Part shown: one piece after another, positions 9,124 to 17,345 of the stretch | Position numbering within the stretch: position 1 is the stretch's first letter | How the letters are laid out: every line of letters begins with the position of its first letter | Assembly (NCBI RefSeq): GCF_003569785.1 | Contig: NZ_KZ983988.1 | Span: forward strand, 62,001-126,000 | DNA: 64,000 bases | DNA from: Leucobacter sp. wl10 | GTDB lineage: Bacteria > Actinomycetota > Actinomycetes > Actinomycetales > Microbacteriaceae | Reading direction: 5' to 3' | Program-made: the position numbers and the translations under genes | Notes under the pieces: generated by a model | The model's input: the letters and a program-made list of their open reading frames with translations, nothing else | Told to the model about the DNA's origin: nothing | Database searches by the model: none

Positions 9124-9408
9124 TTACCGGTGGACGGGATCTATCGGATGGTCCGCGAGCGGGATCACTTGGACCTGCATGTAGGACCAGGCCGGCAGGG
9201 AGGAGATGACGTCGTGCATCTCCGTCGGGTCGCCCGCACGCCACAGGCCCCAGTTCTCGCGGCGCCCCGGCACACGCCACATGCGCACGAGAGCCCCCTG
9301 CTCCGCGAACTCCGCGGCCCGCTGCCGTTCGGCGACTGAGATCTCCCGAATCTCCTCGTCGCTCATGGCCTCCGGCCATGCGATGTTGATGTTGATGAGA
9401 AACTCCAT
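9124..9408 (-). CDS. muconolactone delta-isomerase family protein
   Basis: This 94-residue protein resembles muconolactone isomerase (CatC), a small alpha+beta barrel enzyme of the beta-ketoadipate pathway. It has an N-terminal strand (MEFLININI), an EIREISVAERQRAAEFAEQG helix region, and the RMWRVPGRRENWGLW stretch that fits the family's conserved second half. Length matches the family (about 90-97). No other beta-ketoadipate gene is nearby, so it may act on a different lactone or enol-type substrate. The GAAGGAAG ribosome-binding site before the ATG is strong. Confidence 0.78.
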   Translation of the reverse strand: MEFLININIAWPEAMSDEEIREISVAERQRAAEFAEQGALVRMWRVPGRRENWGLWRAGDPTEMHDVISSLPAWSYMQVQVIPLADHPIDPVHR

Positions 9409-9420
9409 GTTCTTCCTTCT

Positions 9421-11007
9421 TTATCTAGTGGCGAAGCCGAGATCTTGCAGCACAGCCCGAGCGGCATTCCGCCCGGGTACACCGGTCACATATCCGCCGG
9501 GCCAACTTCCTGATCCACCGAGGTACAGGCCGTCAAGAGCGGCGCGCCCATCGGCGGCCGCAGGGTGCGGTCGCCGATCAAAGAAGTGCTCGAGCGTCAT
9601 CTCGCCGTGGGTGATGTTGCTTCCGGTGAGTGCGAACTCTTCCTCGATGTCGAACGGGGTAAGCCCCCTCACCGCGGCCACCCGAGCCGCCAGGCCGGGC
9701 AGCTGGTCGTCGAGCAGCGCGACGCAGCGAGCGGCGAAGGTCTCGCCGTGCCTGCGCCAGTACTCCGCGCCGAGCGAATGAGGCGCGTACCAAACGTTGA
9801 CGCTCATGAGGTGGCGCCCCTCCGGGGCGAGTTGCGGTGAGACGACCGAGGGGACCATTCCCCACATGATCGGCTCGTCAGCGACGCGCCCCTCGAGACC
9901 GGCGAGGATGGCGTGCTCGATGTGCTCGGGCGACGAACCGATTCGGATCTGAGACCCGAGCACCTGTTCAGGATCGACGTCGTCCGGGAGGCCGGGGACG
10001 TCGGGAAGCCCGTCGAGCGCGAGCGCGAGCTTGTAGGCGCTGCCCGTCGGCGTCGGTACGCGATAACCGAGTACGAGGTCGTCGGGATCATCCAGCAGCG
10101 CGCTCTGCAGCAGGCTGGGTTCGACTGTAGACACCACGGCCTCCGCTTCGATGATGCCGCCGTCCTCGAGCGCGACTCCGCGAACCCCGTCGCCGTCCTT
10201 TACGATCTCCCGGACCGCACAGCCGGTCGTGATCTGGACGCCCGAAGCCCGAGCGGATCGTTCGAGTGCATCGATGATCGCGGACATCGAACCGATCGGC
10301 GTTCCTACGGATCCCCGCAGCGGAGACCTCGCCGCGGTGTCGTCCTCGCCGGGAAGGAGCGAGGCCATCGACCACGGGCGCAGCATCAACCCGAGCGCGG
10401 ATCCCCGCTCCCGGGGAGACTGCAGCGTGCCGGGCAGCGCGAGCATCATGAGTAGCGACTTCGCATGCGGAGAGCGCAACCGCTCATCAAGCAGGTCCAT
10501 CAGCGAGCCGTCGAAGACCTGCTCGAAGAGCGCGCGCTGCGGGGCGCCCCGCAGGCGCGCCCGCAGTTCCTCGAGGGAGTCCGGCCGTTGCCACACCGAG
10601 AGTCCCATCACGGACCCGAGGTCGTTGAGGTCGTCGATGAGGCCGCGGTACCGCGCGTACTCGCCCGCTTGGAAGACCTCGATCTGCTCGGCGACCCGGT
10701 TACGGTCGCGGAACCCCACGAAGGTCCGCTCCTCGAAGCGCTGGGCGACGGTGACCTCGGGCCGGTGGAATCGCAATCCGTGCCGCTCGAGTTCGAGTTC
10801 CGTCATCACGCGACCCTCGAACGAGCCCGGTGAGTTGGTCAGTGCTGCCCGATAACCAGGGAGGTACTCGAATGAGCCTACGGCTCCACCGAGCGAGGAA
10901 CGGCGCTCGACCAGCGTGGTCTGCACTCCCGAGCGCGCGAGGTAAGCGGCGCACACGAGTCCGTTGTGACCGCCTCCGATCACGACTGCGCGCTTGAGAT
11001 GGGACAT
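9421..11007 (-). CDS. FAD-dependent oxidoreductase, phytoene-desaturase-like
   Basis: This 528-residue flavoprotein of the phytoene desaturase/amine oxidase superfamily has an N-terminal dinucleotide-binding motif GGGHNGLVCAAYLARSG (from residue 11) and the ERR acidic-basic end of the second strand. C-terminally it has YLGGSGSWPGGYVTGVPGRNAARA, the FAD-contact region typical of CrtI-like proteins outside carotenoid clusters. No carotenoid genes are present. Its place beside an aldehyde dehydrogenase and a dipeptidase points to oxidation of the imported substrate. The frame is open further upstream, but ATG 11007 lies two bases after the dipeptidase stop and starts directly at the FAD domain. 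Confidence 0.87.
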   Translation of the reverse strand: MSHLKRAVVIGGGHNGLVCAAYLARSGVQTTLVERRSSLGGAVGSFEYLPGYRAALTNSPGSFEGRVMTELELERHGLRFHRPEVTVAQRFEERTFVGFRDRNRVAEQIEVFQAGEYARYRGLIDDLNDLGSVMGLSVWQRPDSLEELRARLRGAPQRALFEQVFDGSLMDLLDERLRSPHAKSLLMMLALPGTLQSPRERGSALGLMLRPWSMASLLPGEDDTAARSPLRGSVGTPIGSMSAIIDALERSARASGVQITTGCAVREIVKDGDGVRGVALEDGGIIEAEAVVSTVEPSLLQSALLDDPDDLVLGYRVPTPTGSAYKLALALDGLPDVPGLPDDVDPEQVLGSQIRIGSSPEHIEHAILAGLEGRVADEPIMWGMVPSVVSPQLAPEGRHLMSVNVWYAPHSLGAEYWRRHGETFAARCVALLDDQLPGLAARVAAVRGLTPFDIEEEFALTGSNITHGEMTLEHFFDRRPHPAAADGRAALDGLYLGGSGSWPGGYVTGVPGRNAARAVLQDLGFATR

Positions 11008-11009
11008 GT

Positions 11010-12014
11010 TCAAGATCCGTTCGTAGGCGAGAACGTCTGCCCGAAGAGGCGCAGCCAGTTGCCGCCCAGGATCTGCCCGAGCCGGGCGTCGTCGAGGCCG
11101 GAGTCGGACAGCGCGGAGATCACCTGCGGAAAAGCCTCGGGAGAATCGAACCAGTCGGGCCACTCGACCACCGGCGCATCGTAGTCGATCGGGACGGGGC
11201 TCCGGCGTCCCCAGCGACCAGCGCGCCACCATTCGACCATCGAGACGTCGTAACCAGTGTAGAAGTCTGTGCCGAAGGCCACGTGATCGACGCCAATCGT
11301 ATCGATGGTCCAGAGCGTCATGTCGACGAAGCTCTGCAGAGTGGCCGATTTGCCACCCTTGAGCATGCGCACGTAGGGGCTGAGGCCGACGACTCCGCCG
11401 GATTCGGCAAGGCGCTTCAGCACTTCAGTGGACTTGGGCCGGCGATTGAGCTCTACGTCGGAGCCCACGAACTCGATGGGGTTCGCGTGTGTGATCGCCA
11501 CGGGGCGCTCGCTGTACTCGATCGTTTCGAGGCAGGTCCGCTCTGAGCAGTGGGAGAGGTCGATGAGCACGCCGACGTCGTTCATCTCGCGCACGAAGCC
11601 CCGTCCGACGTGCGTGCTCAGGCCGGAGTCGTCGTCCTCCCAGCATCCGGCCGCGATGCTGTTCTGCGTGTTGTAGGTGAGCTGGATGATTCGCACCCCG
11701 AGGTCGTGGAAGACTTGCACCAGCCGGATGTCGTCTTCCAGCGCAGTCGTGTTCTGGAACCCAAAGACGACCGCGGTGCGCCCCTCCGAGCTGATGCGCC
11801 TGATGTCGTCCACCGTGCGGGCAAGGTCGATCAGGTCGGCGTTCTCGGCGAAGAGGTCGTTCCACTTGCCGAGCACCGAGAGCGTCTCGCGAGCCGTCTC
11901 CCAGACTGAGATCGTGACGTGCACGCAGCCGACGCGGCCGCGCTGCCACTCGAGGAATCGTTCACGGGTCGGGGCACTGTACTCCAGGCAATCTACGACG
12001 AGGTGTTCTGACAT
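11010..12014 (-). CDS. membrane dipeptidase (M19) family protein with altered metal ligands
   Basis: This 334-residue protein has the peptidase M19 (renal dipeptidase) TIM-barrel fold, with IDLSHCS (His155), ITHAN (His176) and a C-terminal GGNWLRLF ending. Classical M19 enzymes start with an HxD metal pair and have a bridging Glu. Here the N-terminus reads VVDCLEYS with no HxD, and the FGFQNTTAL stretch has Gln87 where Glu is expected. It therefore belongs to a divergent branch that may bind one metal or cleave something other than a dipeptide. ATG 12014 has AAGGAG at good spacing; an upstream in-frame start lacks one. Confidence 0.85.
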   Translation of the reverse strand: MSEHLVVDCLEYSAPTRERFLEWQRGRVGCVHVTISVWETARETLSVLGKWNDLFAENADLIDLARTVDDIRRISSEGRTAVVFGFQNTTALEDDIRLVQVFHDLGVRIIQLTYNTQNSIAAGCWEDDDSGLSTHVGRGFVREMNDVGVLIDLSHCSERTCLETIEYSERPVAITHANPIEFVGSDVELNRRPKSTEVLKRLAESGGVVGLSPYVRMLKGGKSATLQSFVDMTLWTIDTIGVDHVAFGTDFYTGYDVSMVEWWRAGRWGRRSPVPIDYDAPVVEWPDWFDSPEAFPQVISALSDSGLDDARLGQILGGNWLRLFGQTFSPTNGS

Positions 12015-12071
12015 CTGTTCGGAGCTCCTTGCTCTGGTCTTGGGTCTGGATCTCATGGTGGGGCGGGCCGC

Positions 12072-13568
12072 TCAGGCGATGCCAAACGGATCGACGGCGG
12101 GGGCGACATCCTGCACGACAGTCTTGAACTGGCGGAACTCGTGCAGCGCCTCGATGCCGTTCTCTCGCCCGAGGCCGGACTGCTTGTACCCGCCGAACGG
12201 TGTGCGCCAGTCCATGCCGCGATAGGTGTTGATCCACACGGTGCCGGCGGCGAGCCGGGAGGCGGCCTCGTGCGCCCGCGCCTGGGATCCGGTCCATATG
12301 CCGGCCGCGAGGCCGAAATCGCTGTCGTTGGCCAGGACGATCGCCTCGTCGAACGAGTCGACGCGCTGTACGACGACCACCGGCCCGAAGACCTCCGTGC
12401 GGCAGATCACGGCGTCCTCCCCCACGTCGCCGAGGATGGTCGGGCCGACCCAGAAGCCGTTCGCATCGCCGGAGGCGATATCGGGATCGCGTCCGTCGAG
12501 GAGCACCGAGGCACCCTCCGCAACGGCTCCGTCGATGAGGTCGCGCACTCTGCGGTACTGCGCCGCGGTGGCGATGGGGCCGAGATGCACACCTTCGCTC
12601 ATGGGATCGCCGACCATGAGCTTCGAGGCTTGAGCGACGAAGCGCGAGACGAACTCGTCGTAGACATCGCGGTGCACGAGCAGCCGGGAGCCCGCTACGC
12701 AGGTCTGCCCGCTGCCACTGAAGACGCCCTGGGCCGCGGCGATGACCGCGCTGGCGAGATCGGCATCATCCATCACGATGTGAGCGGACTTACCGCCGGC
12801 TTCGCAGACGAAGCGCCCCATGCGCCCGGCCACCCGGGCGCCGATAGCACGGCCCACGCCGGTGCTGCCGGTGAAGGTCACCGCACCGACACGGGGATCG
12901 TCGACGAGTCGGGTACCGACAGCGGCGTCGCCCAGCACCACATTGAACAGGCCGGGGGGCAGGCCCGCCTGCGTCATGAGCTCGGCGAGCAAGAGCGTGC
13001 TGATACTCGAGGCCACGGGAGGCTTGACCACGACGGCGTTACCGGCGGCGAGCGCGGGCGCGAACTTCCAGGCTCCGAGCGAGAACGCCCCATTGAACGG
13101 GGTGATCGCCCCGATCACCCCGATGGGCTCCTGGCGGATCTGCGCGCTCTTCGTCGCGGAGAGCGACAGCGACTGCTCCCGCTCGGTCTCGATCACCGAC
13201 GCGTAGTAGCGATACCAGACGGCCGCATGCACGACCTCGGCCCTCGTGGCGGCGATGGGCTTGCCCGTCGCGAGCGTCTCAAACTCTGCGAGTGCCTCGG
13301 CCTCCGCCTCCACCAGGGCCGCGACCGCCCGAAGCGTCTCCGATCGCTTTGCGGCGGAGTCGGCCCATCCGGCCGACTGAGCCGCTGCGGCCGCATCGAC
13401 AGCCACCGTCACCTGGTCCAGATCCACGAGCAACTCCGCCCAGACTCGGTCTCGGCTCGGATCGACGACCGCCTGAGGCTCGCCCGAGTCTTCGATGAAT
13501 CGACCGTCGATGTAGGAACTGAACCGGTTGCGGAACCTCTCCGCGAAGCCTGCTGCCGTCGAACTCAT
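12072..13568 (-). CDS. aldehyde dehydrogenase family protein, first gene of the catabolic operon
   Basis: This 498-residue NAD(P)-dependent aldehyde dehydrogenase keeps the glycine motif FTGSTGVGRAIG (near 232-243), the general-base region CEAGGKS with Glu256, and the nucleophile in GQTCVAGSR with Cys290. The Ala after Glu256 replaces the usual Leu of ELGGKS. The C-terminal PFGGYKQSGLGRENG motif is intact. It is the promoter-proximal gene of the minus-strand operon, with operator-like repeats immediately upstream. The start at 13568 has GAGGTGG upstream; an in-frame ATG seven codons earlier would overlap that site. Confidence 0.93.
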   Translation of the reverse strand: MSSTAAGFAERFRNRFSSYIDGRFIEDSGEPQAVVDPSRDRVWAELLVDLDQVTVAVDAAAAAQSAGWADSAAKRSETLRAVAALVEAEAEALAEFETLATGKPIAATRAEVVHAAVWYRYYASVIETEREQSLSLSATKSAQIRQEPIGVIGAITPFNGAFSLGAWKFAPALAAGNAVVVKPPVASSISTLLLAELMTQAGLPPGLFNVVLGDAAVGTRLVDDPRVGAVTFTGSTGVGRAIGARVAGRMGRFVCEAGGKSAHIVMDDADLASAVIAAAQGVFSGSGQTCVAGSRLLVHRDVYDEFVSRFVAQASKLMVGDPMSEGVHLGPIATAAQYRRVRDLIDGAVAEGASVLLDGRDPDIASGDANGFWVGPTILGDVGEDAVICRTEVFGPVVVVQRVDSFDEAIVLANDSDFGLAAGIWTGSQARAHEAASRLAAGTVWINTYRGMDWRTPFGGYKQSGLGRENGIEALHEFRQFKTVVQDVAPAVDPFGIA

Positions 13569-13595
13569 TCCGATGCCACCTCGCATCACACTTGA

Positions 13596-13633
13596 ATACG
13601 TTTACAGAATACGTTTACTGTATACGTTTACAA
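13596..13633 (-). promoter_or_regulatory. triple direct-repeat operator overlapping the catabolic operon promoter
   Basis: ATACGTTTAC occurs three times at an exact 13-bp period, starting at 13596, 13609 and 13622. The third copy extends to TGTATACGTTTACA (13619-13632), a near-palindrome with the CG centre typical of LacI-family operators. On the minus strand a plausible core promoter lies within the array: TTGTAA (13633-13628), a 16-base spacer, then TATTCT (13611-13606). Repressor binding would block the promoter. The likely repressor is the LacI protein encoded within the operon (7986-9083). Confidence 0.65.
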
Positions 13634-13761
13634 GATTGAACGCAAGAGTTCTCGGGAGCCGCTCGCAACCCGCGGTCGGTACAGCGCATGCGAACCGCCG
13701 TCAGCTGTCCGAGCGCCATCCCTCCAACGGGCCCGGCAAGCGTCGGCGAATCGTACGACGC

Positions 13762-14799
13762 CTACCCGAAGTTGAGGCGCGCCTCCTCGTAGCGGGCCTC
13801 GGGCACGGTCTTCAGCCGCCCCACGGCCTCCTCGAGCGACACCATCTCGATGCGGTCGCCGCGCAGTCCGGCCATGGTGCCCCACTGCCCGGCCCGCGCG
13901 GCATCGGCGGCGGCGATGCCGGTGCGCGTCGCCAGCACCCGGTCGAACGCCGTGGGGGATCCGCCGCGCTGCACGTGCCCGAGCACCGTGGCTCGAGTCT
14001 CGATGCCGGTGCGGCGCTCGATGAGCGGGGCGAGCATTTCGGCGACGCCGCCGAGCCGCGGCCGCCCGAACCCGTCGAGGCCCTCGCGGGTCACCTCCGC
14101 TTCGGAGCCCTCGAGCTTGAACCCCTCGGCGACGACCACGAGCGAGGAGCGGCCGCGATCCCGCACGCTCAGCACCCAGTCGCAGATCTGCTCGATCGAC
14201 TCCGAACGCTCGGGGATCAGGGTGACCTGCGCGCCTCCGGCCATGCCGGCGTGCAGCGCGATCCAGCCGGCGCCGCGGCCCATCACCTCGAGCACCATGC
14301 AGCGGCGGTGCGACTCGCCCGTGGTGCGCAGCCGGTCGATGGCCTCGGAGGCGATCGAGACCGCGGTGTCGAAGCCGAAGGTGTAGTCGGTGCCGCCGAG
14401 GTCGTTGTCGATGGTCTTGGGAAGGCCGATCGCCCGGATGCCGGCGTCGCTCAGCATCTTCGCGACCGTCTGCGTGCCGTTGCCGCCGACGAGCAGAAAG
14501 CCGTCGAGCCCGTACCCGTGCATGCGATCCCGGATCACCCGCATGTCTGCGGCGTCGCCCTGGCCGCCGACGAACGGCTGCACCCGGCTGGTGCCGAGGA
14601 TCACGCCGCCGAGGGGGGAGATGCCGCGCACGGCCGGGCGGTCCAGCTGCACCAGGTCGGCCTCGTGGAATCCGCGCCAGCCGTCCATGAAGCCGACCAT
14701 CTCGAAGCCGTGCACCTCGACGCCGCGCAGCACGGCGCCGCGGATCGCGGCGTTCATGCCGGGGCTGTCACCGCCGGAGCAGAGCACACCGATGCGCAT
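13762..14799 (-). CDS. pfkA: 6-phosphofructokinase, mixed-substrate (ATP or PPi) type
   Basis: This 345-residue phosphofructokinase catalyses the phosphorylation of fructose 6-phosphate in glycolysis. It has the start SGGDSPGMNAAIRG, a GGNGTQT stretch with Gly108, PKTIDND (127-133) with Lys128, and MGRGAGW. Gly at the first site favours ATP, while Lys in PKTIDND is the residue found in PPi-using enzymes. The Gly/Lys combination defines the actinobacterial group III mixed-substrate branch, so the phosphate donor cannot be fixed from sequence. ATG 14799 fits the family start; a GTG at 14811 in the same frame is possible. Confidence 0.93.
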   Translation of the reverse strand: MRIGVLCSGGDSPGMNAAIRGAVLRGVEVHGFEMVGFMDGWRGFHEADLVQLDRPAVRGISPLGGVILGTSRVQPFVGGQGDAADMRVIRDRMHGYGLDGFLLVGGNGTQTVAKMLSDAGIRAIGLPKTIDNDLGGTDYTFGFDTAVSIASEAIDRLRTTGESHRRCMVLEVMGRGAGWIALHAGMAGGAQVTLIPERSESIEQICDWVLSVRDRGRSSLVVVAEGFKLEGSEAEVTREGLDGFGRPRLGGVAEMLAPLIERRTGIETRATVLGHVQRGGSPTAFDRVLATRTGIAAADAARAGQWGTMAGLRGDRIEMVSLEEAVGRLKTVPEARYEEARLNFG

Positions 14800-14957
14800 G
14801 GGCCTCCTCACTCATCCCCTCGCCAATGCTCGAGAAGCCGGCATCAGATGGGCGTCGACACCCATCGTAGCGGTGGCAGGATCCGGGCGGACATGGGCAT
14901 GAGCGCCAGATTCGGTACGGAAGCGGCCACCGTCGGACCGTCGTCGGGCGGGCGCCG

Positions 14958-17162
14958 CTACGCCTCGGCGACCGCGCGACGAAGCACGCCCATGAGCGCG
15001 AGCAGCTGCACCGAGTCGGCGTCCTCGGCCGGTGCTGCTGCGCCGTCGAGCGCGCGTGCCGCGAGCCCGGCCTTGCCGTCGATCAGCTCGGCGATCTTCG
15101 CATCGATCGTCTGCGCGGCGACGATGCGCCACGCCGTGACCGGCTCGTCCTGGCCGATGCGGTGCACGCGGTCGATCGCCTGGGTCTGCTCCGCATCCGT
15201 CCACGAGAGCTCGGCCAGCACCACGTTCGACGAGGCCTGCAGGTTCACCCCGACGCCCGCCGCGGTCAGCGAGCACACGACCACCGACACCTCGGGATCC
15301 TTGTTGAACGCGTCGATCTGCTCCTGGCGGAAGGACGCCGTCTGGTCGCCGCGGATCGACACGGTCTTGAGGCCGGCCTCGGCGAGCTGCGCCTCCACGC
15401 GATCCATCACGTCGATGTGCTTGGCGAAGAACACCACCTTGCCCACCGAGCGCGCGAGCTGCGCCGTGTAGTCGGCCGCGAGTGAGGCCTTGGCCTGGCC
15501 GATCTGCCGCACCATCGTGAACACGTTCATGCCGTCGGCCGACGCGTTCGACTCCTCGAGCTCCTGCGCGCACACCATGCGGATGATGGCGTCGTCGCTG
15601 AGCTTCTCCCCGAGCTTGCCGCGCTTGACGGCGAGGAAGCGATCCAGCAGCTTGCGGGCCAGCTGCGCCTCGGCCTCGCGGATCCCCCGGCCCGCCTCGT
15701 CGTCGAGCTCGACGGGCAGATCCACCACGCGCTTCGCGGGGAGATCGGCCGCGACGTCCACCTTGCGGCGGCGCACGATGCCCATGTCGATGACGCTCTG
15801 GCGCGCCTCGGGGTAGAACGCGGGGTCGGCGGGCGTCCAGCCGTTGTTCTCGAGCCGCGCCATGAGCTCCGGGCCGGGCTTCTCGGCCTCGGTCCAGCCG
15901 AGGAAGCGCCAGATCGCGCGGAAGTCGTCGATGTCGTTGATGAGCGGGGTTCCCGTGAGCGCGATGAGCAGCGGCGAGACGCCGGGGGTGCGCTCGCGGA
16001 TGCGCTCGGCGATGGCGAGCACGTTGCGCGACCGCTGCGACTGCACGTTCTTGATCATGTGGGCCTCGTCGACCACCATGCCCTTGAAGCCGAAGCGCGA
16101 GATCCAGCTGAGGTGACGGTCGAGAATCTCGTAGTTGACCACGAACACGTCGGCGAAGGCGTCGATGTCCTGGCCGTCGCCGTGGATGACGGTGACGCGG
16201 CGCTGCGGCGTCCACCGCTCGACCTCGCGCGCCCAGTTCATCTTGACGACGTTGGGCACCACCACGAGCAGCGGATACGCGCCCGAGACGCTCGCGGCGA
16301 GCACCGACTGCGCCGTCTTGCCGAGACCCGGCTCGTCGGCCAGCAGGAAGCTGCGGTGGCCCTCGGCCACGCTCGCGAGGAAGCGCGCCTGATGCGACAT
16401 CAGCTCGCGCCCGGCGGGGGCGAGGCGATCCGGCACCGGGGGCTCGGGAAGCTCCATGCACGCGGATCCCCCGCCGCCCTGCTCGAACGACTTGAGCAGC
16501 GGCCCCAACAGCTCCCAGTTGGCCAGGCGCACCACCGGGGTCGGCTGCCTGGGAGGCGCGAGGTCGGGGGTGAGGAACGGGTTCGCGAGCAGCCGCGCGT
16601 CGATGCCCGCGGGCTCGACCTGGCGCTCGGCGAGCTCCGGCGGGACGAGTGCCCGGGCGGGCTCCGCCTTGCTCGGCTCGTCCTCCGGCAGCTCGATGCC
16701 GGCCTGGGTGAGCATCTTGCGCTTGAGCAGGCGGGTCGCCTCCGTGACCGGGGCGGCGGGTTCGAGCAGCGTGATGAGGCTCGTGTCGCGGGCGGCGGTC
16801 TTGGCGAGGATCGCCGCGACGCCGTCGAGGCGCTTCAGCGTCTCGGAGCGCTCGGCCTCGCTCACGTTCTCGTCGGTCCTGACGCGGGCGCGCTCCTCGC
16901 GCATGAGCAGCGCGATCACGTGGAACTTCGTGCGGCCGGCCGGGCTCGCCTTACCGCGCTGGGCCGAGGCCTCGACCTCGCGCACGGCGCGCGCGAGCAG
17001 GGGGATGATGCCCTCGTTGTGGGTGTGCTTGCGACGGCCGTTCGAGCGCGGCGGTGCGGCCTTGTCCCGCTGCGGCTCGGCCTTGCTCTTCACTACGACG
17101 GCGTTCTTCGCGACGGCGCCGTCCACGACGGTGGACTGACGCCTGGCAGTGGTGGTTGCCAA
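14958..17162 (-). CDS. SNF2-family DNA-dependent ATPase/helicase
   Basis: This 734-residue SNF2-superfamily ATPase probably remodels or anneals DNA structures during repair. A basic, low-complexity N-terminus (about 1-50) and a helical region precede the ATPase core. Motif I is ADEPGLGKT (275-283), motif II DEAH (365-368), motif III ALTGTP, and motif VI QAIDRVHRIGQ near 666-676, so both RecA-like lobes are complete. No zinc finger or SWIM domain is obvious. The start is TTG at 17162 with AGGAG six bases upstream. It appears to be a single-gene unit. Confidence 0.9.
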   Translation of the reverse strand: MATTTARRQSTVVDGAVAKNAVVVKSKAEPQRDKAAPPRSNGRRKHTHNEGIIPLLARAVREVEASAQRGKASPAGRTKFHVIALLMREERARVRTDENVSEAERSETLKRLDGVAAILAKTAARDTSLITLLEPAAPVTEATRLLKRKMLTQAGIELPEDEPSKAEPARALVPPELAERQVEPAGIDARLLANPFLTPDLAPPRQPTPVVRLANWELLGPLLKSFEQGGGGSACMELPEPPVPDRLAPAGRELMSHQARFLASVAEGHRSFLLADEPGLGKTAQSVLAASVSGAYPLLVVVPNVVKMNWAREVERWTPQRRVTVIHGDGQDIDAFADVFVVNYEILDRHLSWISRFGFKGMVVDEAHMIKNVQSQRSRNVLAIAERIRERTPGVSPLLIALTGTPLINDIDDFRAIWRFLGWTEAEKPGPELMARLENNGWTPADPAFYPEARQSVIDMGIVRRRKVDVAADLPAKRVVDLPVELDDEAGRGIREAEAQLARKLLDRFLAVKRGKLGEKLSDDAIIRMVCAQELEESNASADGMNVFTMVRQIGQAKASLAADYTAQLARSVGKVVFFAKHIDVMDRVEAQLAEAGLKTVSIRGDQTASFRQEQIDAFNKDPEVSVVVCSLTAAGVGVNLQASSNVVLAELSWTDAEQTQAIDRVHRIGQDEPVTAWRIVAAQTIDAKIAELIDGKAGLAARALDGAAAPAEDADSVQLLALMGVLRRAVAEA

Positions 17163-17345
17163 TGGATCTCCTGATCAGCGTGGTGCGATCTCGGCGCGGG
17201 TGCCGAGGCGCAGGTCGCTCACGGGTTCGGAGCCTGACCTCATGCGCGGCATGGGGCTCGCGAAGCGCTCGCGCGACCGTACTCCGATCCTACCACTGCC
17301 CGCCCGACGCTATCGCCGTGCCGGGCCTCTTCGTTCGGGCGGCCC

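Noticed and set aside
9124-9408. Beta-ketoadipate (catechol) pathway cluster
   Set aside because: Only the muconolactone-isomerase-like gene is present; no catechol dioxygenase, muconate cycloisomerase or enol-lactonase is nearby.
13528-15471. Very long open frame opposite phosphofructokinase and helicase genes
   Set aside because: Translation is Arg/Ala/His-rich low complexity with no domain; it is antisense to two clear genes, a common artefact of high GC.
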